Assembly: GCF_003651225.1 (NCBI RefSeq)
Contig: NZ_RCDB01000004.1
Span: forward strand, 124,001-188,000
Length of the DNA: 64,000 nt
From: Microbacterium telephonicum
GTDB taxonomy: Bacteria > Actinomycetota > Actinomycetes > Actinomycetales > Microbacteriaceae
Reading direction: 5' to 3'
Positions 18,883-27,906 of the stretch are shown here, piece by piece (the first letter of the stretch is position 1; every line of letters starts with the position of its first letter). Under the pieces are notes generated by a model. It searched no databases. It was not told the origin of the DNA and saw only the letters and a list, made by a program, of their open reading frames with translations. A program made the translations under genes and the position numbers.

Positions 18883-19893
18883 ATGTTCGACCTCCCCGGT
18901 TCCTGGGTCTGGGATTACTGGTTCGCCGACGACGGCGAGAAGTACCACCTCTTCTTCCTGTACGCGTCGCGGGCGTTGCACGATCCCGATGCTCGTCACT
19001 ACCGGGCTTCGGTAGGGCACGCGGTGTCCGACGACCTCATCACCTGGACGCAGGTTGCGGATGCCCTCGTGCGCAGCGACGCCCGCGCCTTCGATGACCT
19101 CGCAACCTGGACCGGCTCGACCGTGCAGGCGCCCGACGGCACCTGGTACCTCTTCTACACCGGATCGACCCTCGCCGACGACGGCAAGAACATCCAGCGG
19201 ATCGGGTACGCGACGTCCTCCGACCTCGTCACCTGGACGAAAGCCGGGGATCCGGTGCTGGAGGCGGCGGCGCCCTGGTACGAGACCCTCGCCAGCGGGG
19301 ACTGGCACGACGAGGCTTTCCGTGACCCGTGGGTGTTCGCCGACCCGGGCGGTGACGGGTGGCACATGCTCGTCACGGCCCGTGCGCCCGAAGGACCCGT
19401 ACGGGGTCGCGGTGTCGTCGGTCACGCCTGGTCGCCGGATCTGCGCTCGTGGGAGCTGCGCCCGCCACTGAGCATGCCGAGTGTCGATGGTTTCGGGCAG
19501 GTGGAGGTGACCCAGACCGCAATCGTGGACGGCCGTCCGGTGCTGCTGTTCTCGTGCCTCGCCGAGCACGCCATGCCGTCGCGGCGCGAGGACCGCGGCG
19601 GCACCTGGGCGGTCAACGCGAGCTCGTTGACCGGTCCGTTCGACATCGACGCGGCCTACCCGCTCACCGATGAAAGCCTCTACGTCGGCCGGCTGCTGCA
19701 GCGGCGCGACGACGGAGCATGGTTCCTGTTCGCCTTCCGCAACGTCGACGAGAACGGCTCCTTCGTGGGCGGCGTGACCGATCCCATGCCCGTCGCGTGG
19801 CGCGACGGTCGCCTCGTCGTCGTCGAGGGCCCCGCCGCCGAGCGCGGCACGGACGCCGCCCCTCCGTCGGGAGCCATCGCGGCGCCCATCTGA
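18883..19893 (+). CDS. Cytosolic GH32-like beta-fructosidase, single-domain
   Basis: This 336-residue clan GH-J five-bladed propeller protein has no signal peptide. Possible catalytic positions are Asp in WVWDYWFAD near residue 11 (nucleophile), Asp in FRDPWVF (transition-state stabiliser) and Glu in GFGQVEVTQ (acid/base). The usual GH32 WMNDPNG and EC motifs are altered, and the C-terminal beta-sandwich of typical GH32 proteins (450-550 residues) is missing. It lies between fructokinase and a secreted GH32, so it likely cleaves imported sucrose or short fructans inside the cell. Sucrose-6-phosphate hydrolysis is an alternative, given the nearby PTS. Confidence 0.75.
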   Translation: MFDLPGSWVWDYWFADDGEKYHLFFLYASRALHDPDARHYRASVGHAVSDDLITWTQVADALVRSDARAFDDLATWTGSTVQAPDGTWYLFYTGSTLADDGKNIQRIGYATSSDLVTWTKAGDPVLEAAAPWYETLASGDWHDEAFRDPWVFADPGGDGWHMLVTARAPEGPVRGRGVVGHAWSPDLRSWELRPPLSMPSVDGFGQVEVTQTAIVDGRPVLLFSCLAEHAMPSRREDRGGTWAVNASSLTGPFDIDAAYPLTDESLYVGRLLQRRDDGAWFLFAFRNVDENGSFVGGVTDPMPVAWRDGRLVVVEGPAAERGTDAAPPSGAIAAPI

Positions 19894-19922
19894 CCGCGCG
19901 ACCGACACGGAAGAAGGATCCG

Positions 19923-21923
19923 ATGACGCATCCTCACCAGAACATCCTCCGCCGCTTGCTGGCCGTCGCCGGGAGCATTGCGGTCGCGGCGACGGCACTC
20001 GCTTCGGCGCCGGCGGCCGCGCACGACGAGGGAGAGCCGTCGCTGCGCGCACGGTATCACTTCACCGTTCCCGACCATTGGAAGAACGATCCCCAACGCC
20101 CTGTGGTGATCGACGGGGTGCTGCACTATTACTACCTGTACAACGGCGACTACGACGCGGATCCGACGTCGAACCACGGGACGGAATGGCGCCTCGCGAC
20201 GAGCACGGATGCCGTCTCCTTCGCCGATCAGGGGGTCGCCGCGCCGAAGAAGACGAATGCGAACTACGACCTCTGGTCGGGGTCGGTCGTGGTGGACCAT
20301 GCGAACACGGCCGGGTTCGGCGCGGGTGCAGTCGTCATGCTCGTGACGCAGATGGACCACCCGACACCGGCGCAGACGGGGAACGCGTCAGGGCAGCAGG
20401 CGCAGTTCCTGTGGTACTCGGTCGACGGCGGGCGCACATTCCGCCCCGACGGCGACCAGCCCGTCATCCCGGGCGAGGGGCGCCGCGATGTGCGTGATCC
20501 CAAGGTCGTGTGGGATGAGGAGCGGGGGCAGTGGGTGGCCTTGATCGCCGAACGCGACCGGGTGTCGTTCTACACGTCGCACGACCTGCGCACCTGGACA
20601 CGGGTGAGCGAGTACGTCGATGACGACATGGGCACGATCGAATGCCCCGACCTCTTCAGGATCCGGGCCGACGACGGCACCTGGCATTGGGTGATGGGTG
20701 TCAGCGCGAACGGCTACGCGACCGGAGAGCCGGCGACGTTCGCCTACTGGACGGGAGCCTTCGACGGCACCACCTTCGTCCCCGACGACCCTGCGCCGCA
20801 ATGGCTCGATCACGGATTCGACTGGTACGGTGCGGTCACCTGGGAGGACCCGGCTGCGCCGATGGACCAGCGCCTCGCGATCGCTTGGATGAACAACTGG
20901 GACTACGCGCACTCGGCTCCGACCTGGGCCAGCGACGGCTTCACGGGAACCGACTCGATCACCCGCGAGATTCGACTCTCGGCTCGCAGCGACGGATACA
21001 GCCTCGTCTCGCAACCCGTCGCAGCGCTCGCCGATCACGCCACCCGCACGGTGCGCCTCGGCGACGTGACGGTCGACGGGTTCCGAGAGCTCGGTTACAC
21101 GGGCGACGCGTATCAGCTCACGACGCGCGTGTCACGGCAAGACGCGACGAACATCGGCATCCAGCTGCGACGCTCGGCCGACGGCAGTCGCCACGCTGAC
21201 GCGGGAGTGACCCAGGATTACGCCTACCTCAACCGCGGTCAGACCGACCATCCGCCGTCGTGGAAGGTCGAGAGTCGCACGCCGTTCGACGACGCCTCGA
21301 CGGTCGAGCTGCGCATCCTGGTCGACCGGACGACGATCGAGATGTTCGTGGACGACGGCCGCTACACCCACTCCAGCCAGGTGTTCGCGCCGGCAGCCGA
21401 TCAGGGTCTCGCCCTGTACACATCCGGCGGAGCGGCCGTGTTCCAGGACGTCGAGATCACCGAGTTCGCCGATCTCGCGCAGCGGCCGGCCCGCGTCATC
21501 GCCGACTTCGAGGGGGCTGCCTGGGGCGAGGGGTGGACGGCGACCGACGGCCTCGCCGCGACGGCTCCGACACCGTCGGATCTGCGCGGGCAGGTCGGCG
21601 CCAAGGTCGCCGACACCTACGCCGGGGCGGACTCCGCGACGGGCGTCGTCACCTCGCCGCCGTTCACCATCGATCGGCACACGTTGCACTTCCTGATCGG
21701 CGGGGGAGACAACCCGCTGGGTGTCGAGCCGGCGACATCCGTGCAGCTGCTCATCGACGGATCGCCGGTGCGCTCCGCGACCGGCGAGGACTCTGCGCAG
21801 CTGCGCCCGGTCGCGTGGGATGTGCGCGATCTCGCCGGCCGCACGGCGCAGCTGCAGATCCTCGATGACAACACGGGGGAGTGGGGGCACCTGATGGTGG
21901 ACCACGTCATTCTGAGCGATTGA
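19923..21923 (+). CDS. Secreted GH32 levanase/fructanase with C-terminal accessory domain
   Basis: This 666-residue protein has a cleavable signal peptide (hydrophobic core LLAVAGSIAVAATALASAP, cut after about AAA at 33). The GH32 propeller has nucleophile D56 in WKNDPQRP, D192 in VRDPK and acid/base E240 in IECPDLF. A beta-sandwich follows (SLVSQPVAAL onward). After about 525 there is an extra jelly-roll-like region (VIADFEGAAWGEGWTATDG...GDNPLGVE) that resembles a carbohydrate-binding module. WxNDPQRP in place of WMNDPNG is common in levan-active members. It is the last gene of the LacI operon and should release fructose or levanbiose outside the cell. Confidence 0.9.
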   Translation: MTHPHQNILRRLLAVAGSIAVAATALASAPAAAHDEGEPSLRARYHFTVPDHWKNDPQRPVVIDGVLHYYYLYNGDYDADPTSNHGTEWRLATSTDAVSFADQGVAAPKKTNANYDLWSGSVVVDHANTAGFGAGAVVMLVTQMDHPTPAQTGNASGQQAQFLWYSVDGGRTFRPDGDQPVIPGEGRRDVRDPKVVWDEERGQWVALIAERDRVSFYTSHDLRTWTRVSEYVDDDMGTIECPDLFRIRADDGTWHWVMGVSANGYATGEPATFAYWTGAFDGTTFVPDDPAPQWLDHGFDWYGAVTWEDPAAPMDQRLAIAWMNNWDYAHSAPTWASDGFTGTDSITREIRLSARSDGYSLVSQPVAALADHATRTVRLGDVTVDGFRELGYTGDAYQLTTRVSRQDATNIGIQLRRSADGSRHADAGVTQDYAYLNRGQTDHPPSWKVESRTPFDDASTVELRILVDRTTIEMFVDDGRYTHSSQVFAPAADQGLALYTSGGAAVFQDVEITEFADLAQRPARVIADFEGAAWGEGWTATDGLAATAPTPSDLRGQVGAKVADTYAGADSATGVVTSPPFTIDRHTLHFLIGGGDNPLGVEPATSVQLLIDGSPVRSATGEDSAQLRPVAWDVRDLAGRTAQLQILDDNTGEWGHLMVDHVILSD

Positions 21924-22021
21924 CGCCGTGCGGCCGCGGACCGCGCGGGATGGGCTAGCGTCGAAGCAGCGCATCTGACCCGTTCCCGAGACGTCGTGAC
22001 GGATGCCGGGGAGAGAGCGAC

Positions 22022-22996
22022 ATGGCGAGACCGAAGCTGCACGATGTCGCCGCGCGCGCCGGCGTCTCGGTCACGACCGTGTCGCGGGTGCTCAACAACA
22101 GGGGCTATCTGAGCGACGACGTGCGCGCCCGCGTCGGTGCCGCCATCGACGAGCTCGGCTACCGCCCCGACGCGATCGCCCGCTCGCTCATCCGGCGCCG
22201 CTCCGGCCTCATCGGGGTCATCGTTCCGACGGTGGCCGACCCGTTCTTCGGCGAGCTCGTCGCCGCGATCGAGCACGGGCTCGCCGAGCGTGGCTATAAG
22301 ACACTGCTGTGCGACTGTCAGGAGAACCCGGAGCGCGAGGCGGAGTACCTCGACCTCCTCCAGGCGAACAGGGTCGACGGCATCGTGACCTCGACGCACA
22401 ACCGGGGCGTCACCGCCTACGAAGACGCCGACCTTCCGATCGTCGCCGTCGATCGTCGCGTGGGCGGCGGCATCCCCATCGTCCGCGGCGACAATCGCAC
22501 CGGTGGGCGTCTGGCGACCGAGCACCTGCTCGCCCGCGGAGCGAGAGCGCCGGTCCTCGTCACCGCGACCGATCACGAAGGCAACGACCGCGCGGCCTCG
22601 TACCGTGAGGTGATGGCCTCTCACGGCCTCGCGCCGCGCGTGCGTGCATACGGTTACAGCACCGGCATCGACGAGCGGCGTGCTCTCGTCGAGACCTGGC
22701 TGTCCGAGACCGCCGCCGACGGAGTGTTCGCAACTGACGACCTCACGGCGCTCATGGCGCTCGAATGGGCGCACAAGACCGGTCGGTCGGTTCCCGGCGA
22801 TCTGCGGATCGTCGGGTACGACGGATCGGCTGTGGTGCGGTGGGGGATGCCGGGACTCACCACGGTCATCCAGCCGATCGCCCGCCTCGGCCGCCGCGCC
22901 GCCGATCTCGTCGCCGACCGGATCGAGGACCCTGAGCGGCTGACGCCGGCCGAGCCGCCGCTGCCCGTGGAGCTGCGGCTCGGCTGGACGAGCTGA
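22022..22996 (+). CDS. LacI-family transcriptional regulator, second of the fructan region
   Basis: This 324-residue LacI protein has HTH LHDVAARAGVSVTTVSRVLN at about 6-25, hinge YRPDAIARSLIRRRS and an effector domain (LIGVIVPTVADPFFGELV, VFATDDLTALMAL, LRIVGYDGSAVV). It is shorter than many LacI members but complete. It lies between the ABC operon and the convergent GH32 gene, with one base between stops. It is a candidate binder of the TGTCAAACGTTTGACA operator at the levansucrase promoter. The effector is unknown. Confidence 0.88.
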   Translation: MARPKLHDVAARAGVSVTTVSRVLNNRGYLSDDVRARVGAAIDELGYRPDAIARSLIRRRSGLIGVIVPTVADPFFGELVAAIEHGLAERGYKTLLCDCQENPEREAEYLDLLQANRVDGIVTSTHNRGVTAYEDADLPIVAVDRRVGGGIPIVRGDNRTGGRLATEHLLARGARAPVLVTATDHEGNDRAASYREVMASHGLAPRVRAYGYSTGIDERRALVETWLSETAADGVFATDDLTALMALEWAHKTGRSVPGDLRIVGYDGSAVVRWGMPGLTTVIQPIARLGRRAADLVADRIEDPERLTPAEPPLPVELRLGWTS

Positions 22997-22997
22997 C

Positions 22998-24668
22998 TCA
23001 GCCCGAGATGGCGATCGCCATCGGGGCGATCGACAGTGCGTCGATGCGGAACGATGCTCCGACTGCCTCAGCGGTCACCCGCAGCGTGTTGCTCGGATAC
23101 ATCGCGCTCGTCAGCGACGACCCGTCGCTGACGAACACCTCGACGCTCGACGCGTCGACGAGGAGGTCCATCGTGACGAGCTCGCCCGCGGCATCCGCAC
23201 TGCGCTGCGCATCGGCGGGTGACGGGGCGGTCTGCGGAGCGACGTACAGTGCGGGGAAGTCGGCGGCCGGGCTCGCTCCGCGTACGATGAACGCTTCGCC
23301 GCGCGTCGCGTCGTAGCCGACCGTCACGGCGTGCTCGTCATCGTCCGCCAGCCGCAGGCGCAACTCGCCCGATGCCGGGCGCTCGAAGGAGATGCGCAGC
23401 CGATATGCCGGAGTGCCGGGCTGTACGTCGAGTGCGTGGATCCCGCCCGGCTCGATGACGCGCGGTTCACCGGCCTCGGCGTCCCCCTCCAACGTCGTCA
23501 GCGCCTCGATGGGGGTCGATTGCAGACGCAGGCGTCCGTCGACCTCGGCGAGTCTGATCGTGCGGGTCGTCGACAAAGCACCGCCCTGCCAGTCGGTCGT
23601 CGGGAGGTCGCGCGCGTAGGTCCAGTTGTTGATCCAGCCCAGCGCGTAGCGCGTGCTCAGCCGGTCCTCGTCGGTCTGCGAGGGGTCGTCCCATGTGACG
23701 GCGGCGTAGAAGTCGGCGCCGTCGTCGAGCCATTGCGGTTCTTCGTCATCCGCCGTGAACCGTTCGCCGTCCCACGATCCCGTCCAGTACGCGAGGCCGG
23801 TTGCGCGCCCTTCGGCGGCTCCGTCGGCGCTCGCCGCCAGCACCCACGTGCGACGGCCTGAGACGGGGTCGACCATCTCGAACAGGTCGGGGCATTCCAG
23901 CAGTCCCAGGGCGTCGGACGAGAAGTCCGAGGTGTACGTCCACGAGACGAGATCGTCCGACGTGTAGAAGCCGAGTCGCTGCCCCTCGGCGAGCACCATG
24001 ACCCAGCGATCGGCGGACTCGTCGCGGATGATCTTCGGGTCGCGCCAGTCGGTGATGCCGGGATTCTCCATCACAGGGTTCCCCGGGTAGGGCGTGAACG
24101 TGTATCCGCCGTCAGTCGACCCGAACAGCGACTGCCGCTGCACGCCGTCGTCCTGCTGGGTGACGAGGGCGACGACAGCCCCAGGGCCGAAGCCGGCGGT
24201 GCCGGCCTCGTCGATCACGGCGCTTCCGGTGAGGATGTCGCCCAGCCCGTTCTCGTACTTGTGGATCGCGACCCCTTCGTTCTTCCAGTGGACGAGGTCC
24301 TCCGAGGTCGCGTGGTACCACTCGGTGCCGTTTCCCGTCGGATAGTCGGCGTTGTAGAGGTAATAGAGGTGCCATAGGCCATCGAGGTAGATGGGTCGCT
24401 GCGGGTCGTTCATCCAGTGCGCGGGCGGCGTCAGATGGAAGGACGGGCGGTACTGCTCCCACGATGAGGGGCGTGCGAACTCGTCGGTTCCGGGGGCCTC
24501 CGAGGGGCTGGAGGTTGAGGTGGGGGTGGGTGTGGGGATGTGCGGACGGGGTGACAGCATGAAGACGAGCACCCCGACCGCGACCGCTGCGACGACGCCG
24601 AGCAAGACGACGAGCATGCGCAGTCGCGGGTGCGTGGGGGCAGAGGTCGGGTCGGGGGCGTCGGTCAT
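22998..24668 (-). CDS. Membrane-anchored GH32 fructanase
   Basis: This 556-residue protein has an N-terminal anchor: 17 polar residues, a strong membrane segment (MLVVLLGVVAAVAVGVLVFML, about 18-38) without a clear cleavage site, and then a Pro/Thr/Ser linker (IPTPTPTSTSSPSEAPG). The extracellular GH32 unit has nucleophile D88 in WMNDPQRP, D210 in WRDPK and E258 in LLECPDLF, followed by the usual beta-sandwich. It is a paralogue of the secreted GH32. Its ATG overlaps the stop of a 64-residue membrane protein (ATGA), which itself overlaps a choice-of-anchor L protein gene, so all three are made together. Confidence 0.88.
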   Translation of the reverse strand: MTDAPDPTSAPTHPRLRMLVVLLGVVAAVAVGVLVFMLSPRPHIPTPTPTSTSSPSEAPGTDEFARPSSWEQYRPSFHLTPPAHWMNDPQRPIYLDGLWHLYYLYNADYPTGNGTEWYHATSEDLVHWKNEGVAIHKYENGLGDILTGSAVIDEAGTAGFGPGAVVALVTQQDDGVQRQSLFGSTDGGYTFTPYPGNPVMENPGITDWRDPKIIRDESADRWVMVLAEGQRLGFYTSDDLVSWTYTSDFSSDALGLLECPDLFEMVDPVSGRRTWVLAASADGAAEGRATGLAYWTGSWDGERFTADDEEPQWLDDGADFYAAVTWDDPSQTDEDRLSTRYALGWINNWTYARDLPTTDWQGGALSTTRTIRLAEVDGRLRLQSTPIEALTTLEGDAEAGEPRVIEPGGIHALDVQPGTPAYRLRISFERPASGELRLRLADDDEHAVTVGYDATRGEAFIVRGASPAADFPALYVAPQTAPSPADAQRSADAAGELVTMDLLVDASSVEVFVSDGSSLTSAMYPSNTLRVTAEAVGASFRIDALSIAPMAIAISG

Positions 24669-24859
24669 GAGCGGTGGCCTCCTCGGCGCAGTCGAGCAGC
24701 GGTGCCGAGCGCAACGACACCGGCGGTGATCGCGGTGGGTGTCGTTGCGTCCAGGGCCGCGCCTGCGACACCCCACGCGGGGGTGGCGCAGGCAAGGCCG
24801 CCGAGGATGAGAAGCGCGGCCAGGCTCAGATGGGTCGAGCGAGTGCTGCGGGTGGTCAT
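24665..24859 (-). CDS. Small membrane protein, 64 residues, coupled to GH32
   Basis: This tiny protein has a basic start (MTTRSTRSTH) and two hydrophobic stretches (about 11-34 and 40-56) separated by DATTP, ending in basic LRRGGHRS. It is predicted as a two-pass membrane hairpin. Both ends overlap neighbours by ATGA: the anchor-L gene upstream and the GH32 gene downstream. Such double coupling argues that it is a real, translated gene. No known family is recognised. It may be an assembly or anchoring partner for one of the two surface proteins, but that is inference. Confidence 0.6.
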   Translation of the reverse strand: MTTRSTRSTHLSLAALLILGGLACATPAWGVAGAALDATTPTAITAGVVALGTAARLRRGGHRS

Positions 24860-25923
24860 GCGCCGCTTTCCCGCCCGGTGCGGCGGCGGTTGCGGATGAC
24901 AAGGCCCGCACCCGCAGCGGCCAGAAGGAGCCCGCCCGCGATCACAGCGGCGAGCTGCTCGCCGTCACCACCGGTGCGCGCGAGCGCACCGCCGGGCTTG
25001 GGGTCGTCGGTGCTGGCGCCGGCGACTGCACCGACGACGTCCGTCGCCGAGGGCGTGGGCGTGGCAGACGGGGCGGTCGGGGCGGGCGTCGGGGTGGCGG
25101 GCGCGGGCGTGGACGTGATCCCCGCAGCGGCGAGGAGCAGCGTCGTGTCGAGCTGGCCGTCGACCGTGTCCGCGACAGCGGCCACGATCGTGGTCTCGAC
25201 ACCAGGCTCGACCGTTGCGGTGCAGGTGAGGGCCGTCGTATAGCCGTTCATCTCGGTGTCGTTCGATCCGTCGGTGTTGTCGACGAACAGCTCGCTCTGC
25301 GTCGTGGCGTTGATCGAGCCGATCCCGGCTGCGTCGCTCCCGACGAGCGAGCACAGCGTTCCGTTCACGAAGATGCCGAGGGCATCGGTGTAGTCCTGCT
25401 CCGCCCAGTTGGCATACTCTTCGCTGCCGAACTGATAAACGATTGACAGTGTGTTGCCCGCCGGCACGACGGTGAGAGCAAGCTGAGCCGCATCGTAGGT
25501 GGTCGATCCGGTGAGCGCCGTCAGCTCGGGGGAGCCGTCACCGCCGAGGTCGCCCGTCGTCGTGGCCTTGGTATTCGGGCCCGTGAGCGCCGACGTCGTG
25601 AAATCGACGTCGGCGGTCGCAGAGGGGTCGGCGGCGCGCAGCGAGCCGGTCGTCAGCGCGACGCCGGAGGAGATCTCCGGAGCGAGCGCGAGACCCGAGA
25701 AGGTGCCGAGCTGAACGTCGCGCCCGTGGGTGACGGTCGCGGCGACGAGGCTCACGTTGTCGCCCATCAGGGTGGCGGCAGCGGCCTCGACGCTGCCGGA
25801 TTCAAGAGTGGAGACGTCGGCGGCGGCGGACGCGGACACCGCGACGGCGGGAGCCGCCAGGGTGCCGAGCGCGAGGCCGACCAGCAGGGCGCGGCGTGAC
25901 CGCGGAGAGTCGAGAAGGAACAT
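24856..25923 (-). CDS. Choice-of-anchor L domain surface protein with C-terminal sorting-like anchor
   Basis: This 355-residue exported protein has a signal peptide (about 1-38, LLVGLALGTLAAPAVAVSASA). A choice-of-anchor L-type domain follows (MGDNVSLVAATVTHGRDVQL, ISSGVALTTGSLRAAD, FGSEEYANWAEQDYTDALGIF) up to about 270. Then come a Pro/Thr linker (TPAPATPTPAPTAP), the sortase-like motif LARTG near 319, a membrane segment and the basic tail RNRRRTGRES. LAxTG-type motifs are used by class E sortases in actinobacteria. The start has the RBS CAGGAG. It heads the operon with the small membrane protein and GH32. A role in holding fructan or the enzyme at the cell surface is conjecture. Confidence 0.78.
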   Translation of the reverse strand: MFLLDSPRSRRALLVGLALGTLAAPAVAVSASAAADVSTLESGSVEAAAATLMGDNVSLVAATVTHGRDVQLGTFSGLALAPEISSGVALTTGSLRAADPSATADVDFTTSALTGPNTKATTTGDLGGDGSPELTALTGSTTYDAAQLALTVVPAGNTLSIVYQFGSEEYANWAEQDYTDALGIFVNGTLCSLVGSDAAGIGSINATTQSELFVDNTDGSNDTEMNGYTTALTCTATVEPGVETTIVAAVADTVDGQLDTTLLLAAAGITSTPAPATPTPAPTAPSATPTPSATDVVGAVAGASTDDPKPGGALARTGGDGEQLAAVIAGGLLLAAAGAGLVIRNRRRTGRESGA

Positions 25924-26081
25924 GGCACTCCTGTTGGATGCGAGCGCGACCGGGCGTGCAGCGAATGCCGCCCGCGTCGCTGCGTGAGAGGTGGAATGGG
26001 CGGGATGAGCCCGGAGAGAGTGAGACCACGGGAGCCGCGGAAGCGGCCGCCACGACAAGTGTTGCAAGGATCGGGCTGATA

Positions 26082-26097
26082 TGTCAAACGTTTGACA
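26082..26097. promoter_or_regulatory. Palindromic operator of the levansucrase promoter
   Basis: TGTCAAACGTTTGACA is a perfect 16-bp palindrome with central CG, typical of LacI-family sites and different from the operator at 13435. Its right half contains the TTGACA -35 hexamer of the levansucrase promoter. It also lies about 160 bases upstream of the divergent anchor-L operon, which it might control too. Confidence 0.82.
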
Positions 26098-26120
26098 GAT
26101 CTCGTATCGACGTCTACTCT
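26092..26120 (+). promoter_or_regulatory. Levansucrase promoter
   Basis: TTGACA at 26092-26097 and TACTCT at 26115-26120 are separated by 17 bases; transcription would start near 26127. A repressor on the overlapping palindrome would block RNA polymerase. The remaining 25924-26081 stretch shows no other clear signal. Confidence 0.7.
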
Positions 26121-26173
26121 CCTGATCGAGAGCCCATGACCACGCCTATCGTCCTTCCAGAAAGCAGACAGAC

Positions 26174-27778
26174 GTGACCACTACGACGCGCACCACACGG
26201 CGCTCGGCGCGGAAAGCGGCGGCGTTCCTCGCCGCCGCGGCCACCGCCGTGACCCTCCTCGCCGCGGCGCCCGCCTCCGCCGACGAGACGGATGCCGTTC
26301 CCGGCTTCCCCGCGCCCACCGAGCACACGCAGCAGGCGTACGAGCCCACCGACGACTTCACCGCCAAATGGACCCGCGCCGACGCGCGGCAGATCGCCGC
26401 GATGAGCGACCCCGATGCGGCGCCGCGCGAGAACTCCTTGCCCGAGGAGTACACCATGCCGACGGTGCCACAGGACTTCCCCGACATGAGTGACGATCAG
26501 GTGTGGGTCTGGGACAGCTGGACGCTCACCGACGGCACGAGCGACCAGCCGAGCTTCAAGGGCTGGGAGGTCGTCTTCTCGCTCGTCGCCGACCGCAGTC
26601 TCGGCTTCGACGACCGGCACACCTATGCGCGCCTCGGATACTTCTACCGCAAGGCGAACGTCGCCGAGCGGCCCGCGGACGGTGGGTGGACCTACGGCGG
26701 CCACGTCTTCCCCGATGGCGCTTCGGGCGCGATCTTCGAGGACCAGTCGTTCAGCCACCAGACCGAGTGGTCTGGGTCCACGCGCATCTTCGACGGCAAC
26801 AAACTGCGCATCTTCTACACCGCCGTCGCGTTCTACCGCAACGAGGACGGCAGCAATCGGAAGCCATACGACCCGCGCATCGTGCAGAGCGAGGGGCGTC
26901 TGTTCGCCGACGAGAACGGCGTCTGGATGACGGGCTTCCGCGACCAGCACGACATGCTGCAGGCCGACGGCGAGTACTACCAGACCGGAGCGCAGAACGA
27001 GTTCTTCAATTTCCGCGACCCGTTCACCTTCGAAGACCCCGCGCACCCGGGCAAGACCTACATGGTGTTCGAGGGCAACACCGCCGCTCCGCGTGGCGAG
27101 CGGGTGTGCACCGAGGAGGACATGGGCTACCGAGAGGGAGATCCGTACACGGAGACAGCCGCAGAGGTGATGGACGCCGGCGCGCACTACCAGCTCGCCA
27201 ACGTCGGGCTCGCCGTCGCCGACAACGCAGCGCTGACCGAGTGGACCTTCCTGCCGCCGATCCTCTCGGCGAACTGCGTGAACGATCAGACCGAACGCCC
27301 TCAGATCTACATCAAGGACGGCAAGTACTATCTGTTCACGATCACGCACCGTGGCACGTACGCGGCCGGGATCGACGGCCCTGAGGGTGTGTACGGCTTC
27401 GTCGGCGACGGCGTCCGCAGCGACTACCAGCCCGTGAATCGCGGGTCGGGGCTCGCTCTCGGCAGCCCGTCGAACCTGAACTTCGCAGCCGGCGCCCCCT
27501 TCGCTCCCGACTTCAATCAGCATCCCGGCCAGTTCCAGGCGTACTCGCACTACGTCATGCCGGGCGGGCTGGTCCAGTCCTTCATCGACACGATCGGGAC
27601 GTCCGACGATTTCGTCCGCGGCGGCACCCTCGCGCCCACCGTGAGAGTCGACATCTCCGGCTCCGACGTGACGGTCGACCGGTCCTACGGAACGAACGGG
27701 CTCGGTCAGTGGGCCGATATCCCATCGAACTACGCGCACGACATCGCGGCGACGAGCGATCCGCGTCCCACACGATGA
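26174..27778 (+). CDS. sacB: Secreted levansucrase (GH68)
   Basis: This 534-residue protein has a signal peptide (basic start, hydrophobic AAAFLAAAATAVTLLAAAP, cleavage near ASA at 37). The GH68 catalytic triad is visible as D114 in VWVWDSW, D282 in FRDPFTF and E374 in DQTERPQIY. It uses sucrose to build levan and releases glucose outside the cell; inulin-type product cannot be excluded. It starts with GTG. It has its own promoter with a LacI-type operator. Together with the two extracellular GH32 enzymes it forms a make-and-degrade system for fructan. Confidence 0.93.
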   Translation: MTTTTRTTRRSARKAAAFLAAAATAVTLLAAAPASADETDAVPGFPAPTEHTQQAYEPTDDFTAKWTRADARQIAAMSDPDAAPRENSLPEEYTMPTVPQDFPDMSDDQVWVWDSWTLTDGTSDQPSFKGWEVVFSLVADRSLGFDDRHTYARLGYFYRKANVAERPADGGWTYGGHVFPDGASGAIFEDQSFSHQTEWSGSTRIFDGNKLRIFYTAVAFYRNEDGSNRKPYDPRIVQSEGRLFADENGVWMTGFRDQHDMLQADGEYYQTGAQNEFFNFRDPFTFEDPAHPGKTYMVFEGNTAAPRGERVCTEEDMGYREGDPYTETAAEVMDAGAHYQLANVGLAVADNAALTEWTFLPPILSANCVNDQTERPQIYIKDGKYYLFTITHRGTYAAGIDGPEGVYGFVGDGVRSDYQPVNRGSGLALGSPSNLNFAAGAPFAPDFNQHPGQFQAYSHYVMPGGLVQSFIDTIGTSDDFVRGGTLAPTVRVDISGSDVTVDRSYGTNGLGQWADIPSNYAHDIAATSDPRPTR

Positions 27779-27805
27779 TCGCCTGACGCGGCCCGCACGC
27801 CGCAC

Positions 27806-27840
27806 GACGACCCCCGGGGCTGTAGCTCTCGGGGGTCGTC
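27806..27840 (+). terminator. Probable terminator after levansucrase
   Basis: An 11-bp stem GACGACCCCCG / CGGGGGTCGTC with a 13-base loop lies 28 bases after the levansucrase stop. The run after it is not T-rich, as is common in high-GC actinobacteria. Confidence 0.7.
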
Positions 27841-27906
27841 CGTGTCCCCGCGAGTGACTACTGTGGTGCGCGAGACACGGGGTGCGAGGGGGGAGGCGAC
27901 GACCGG

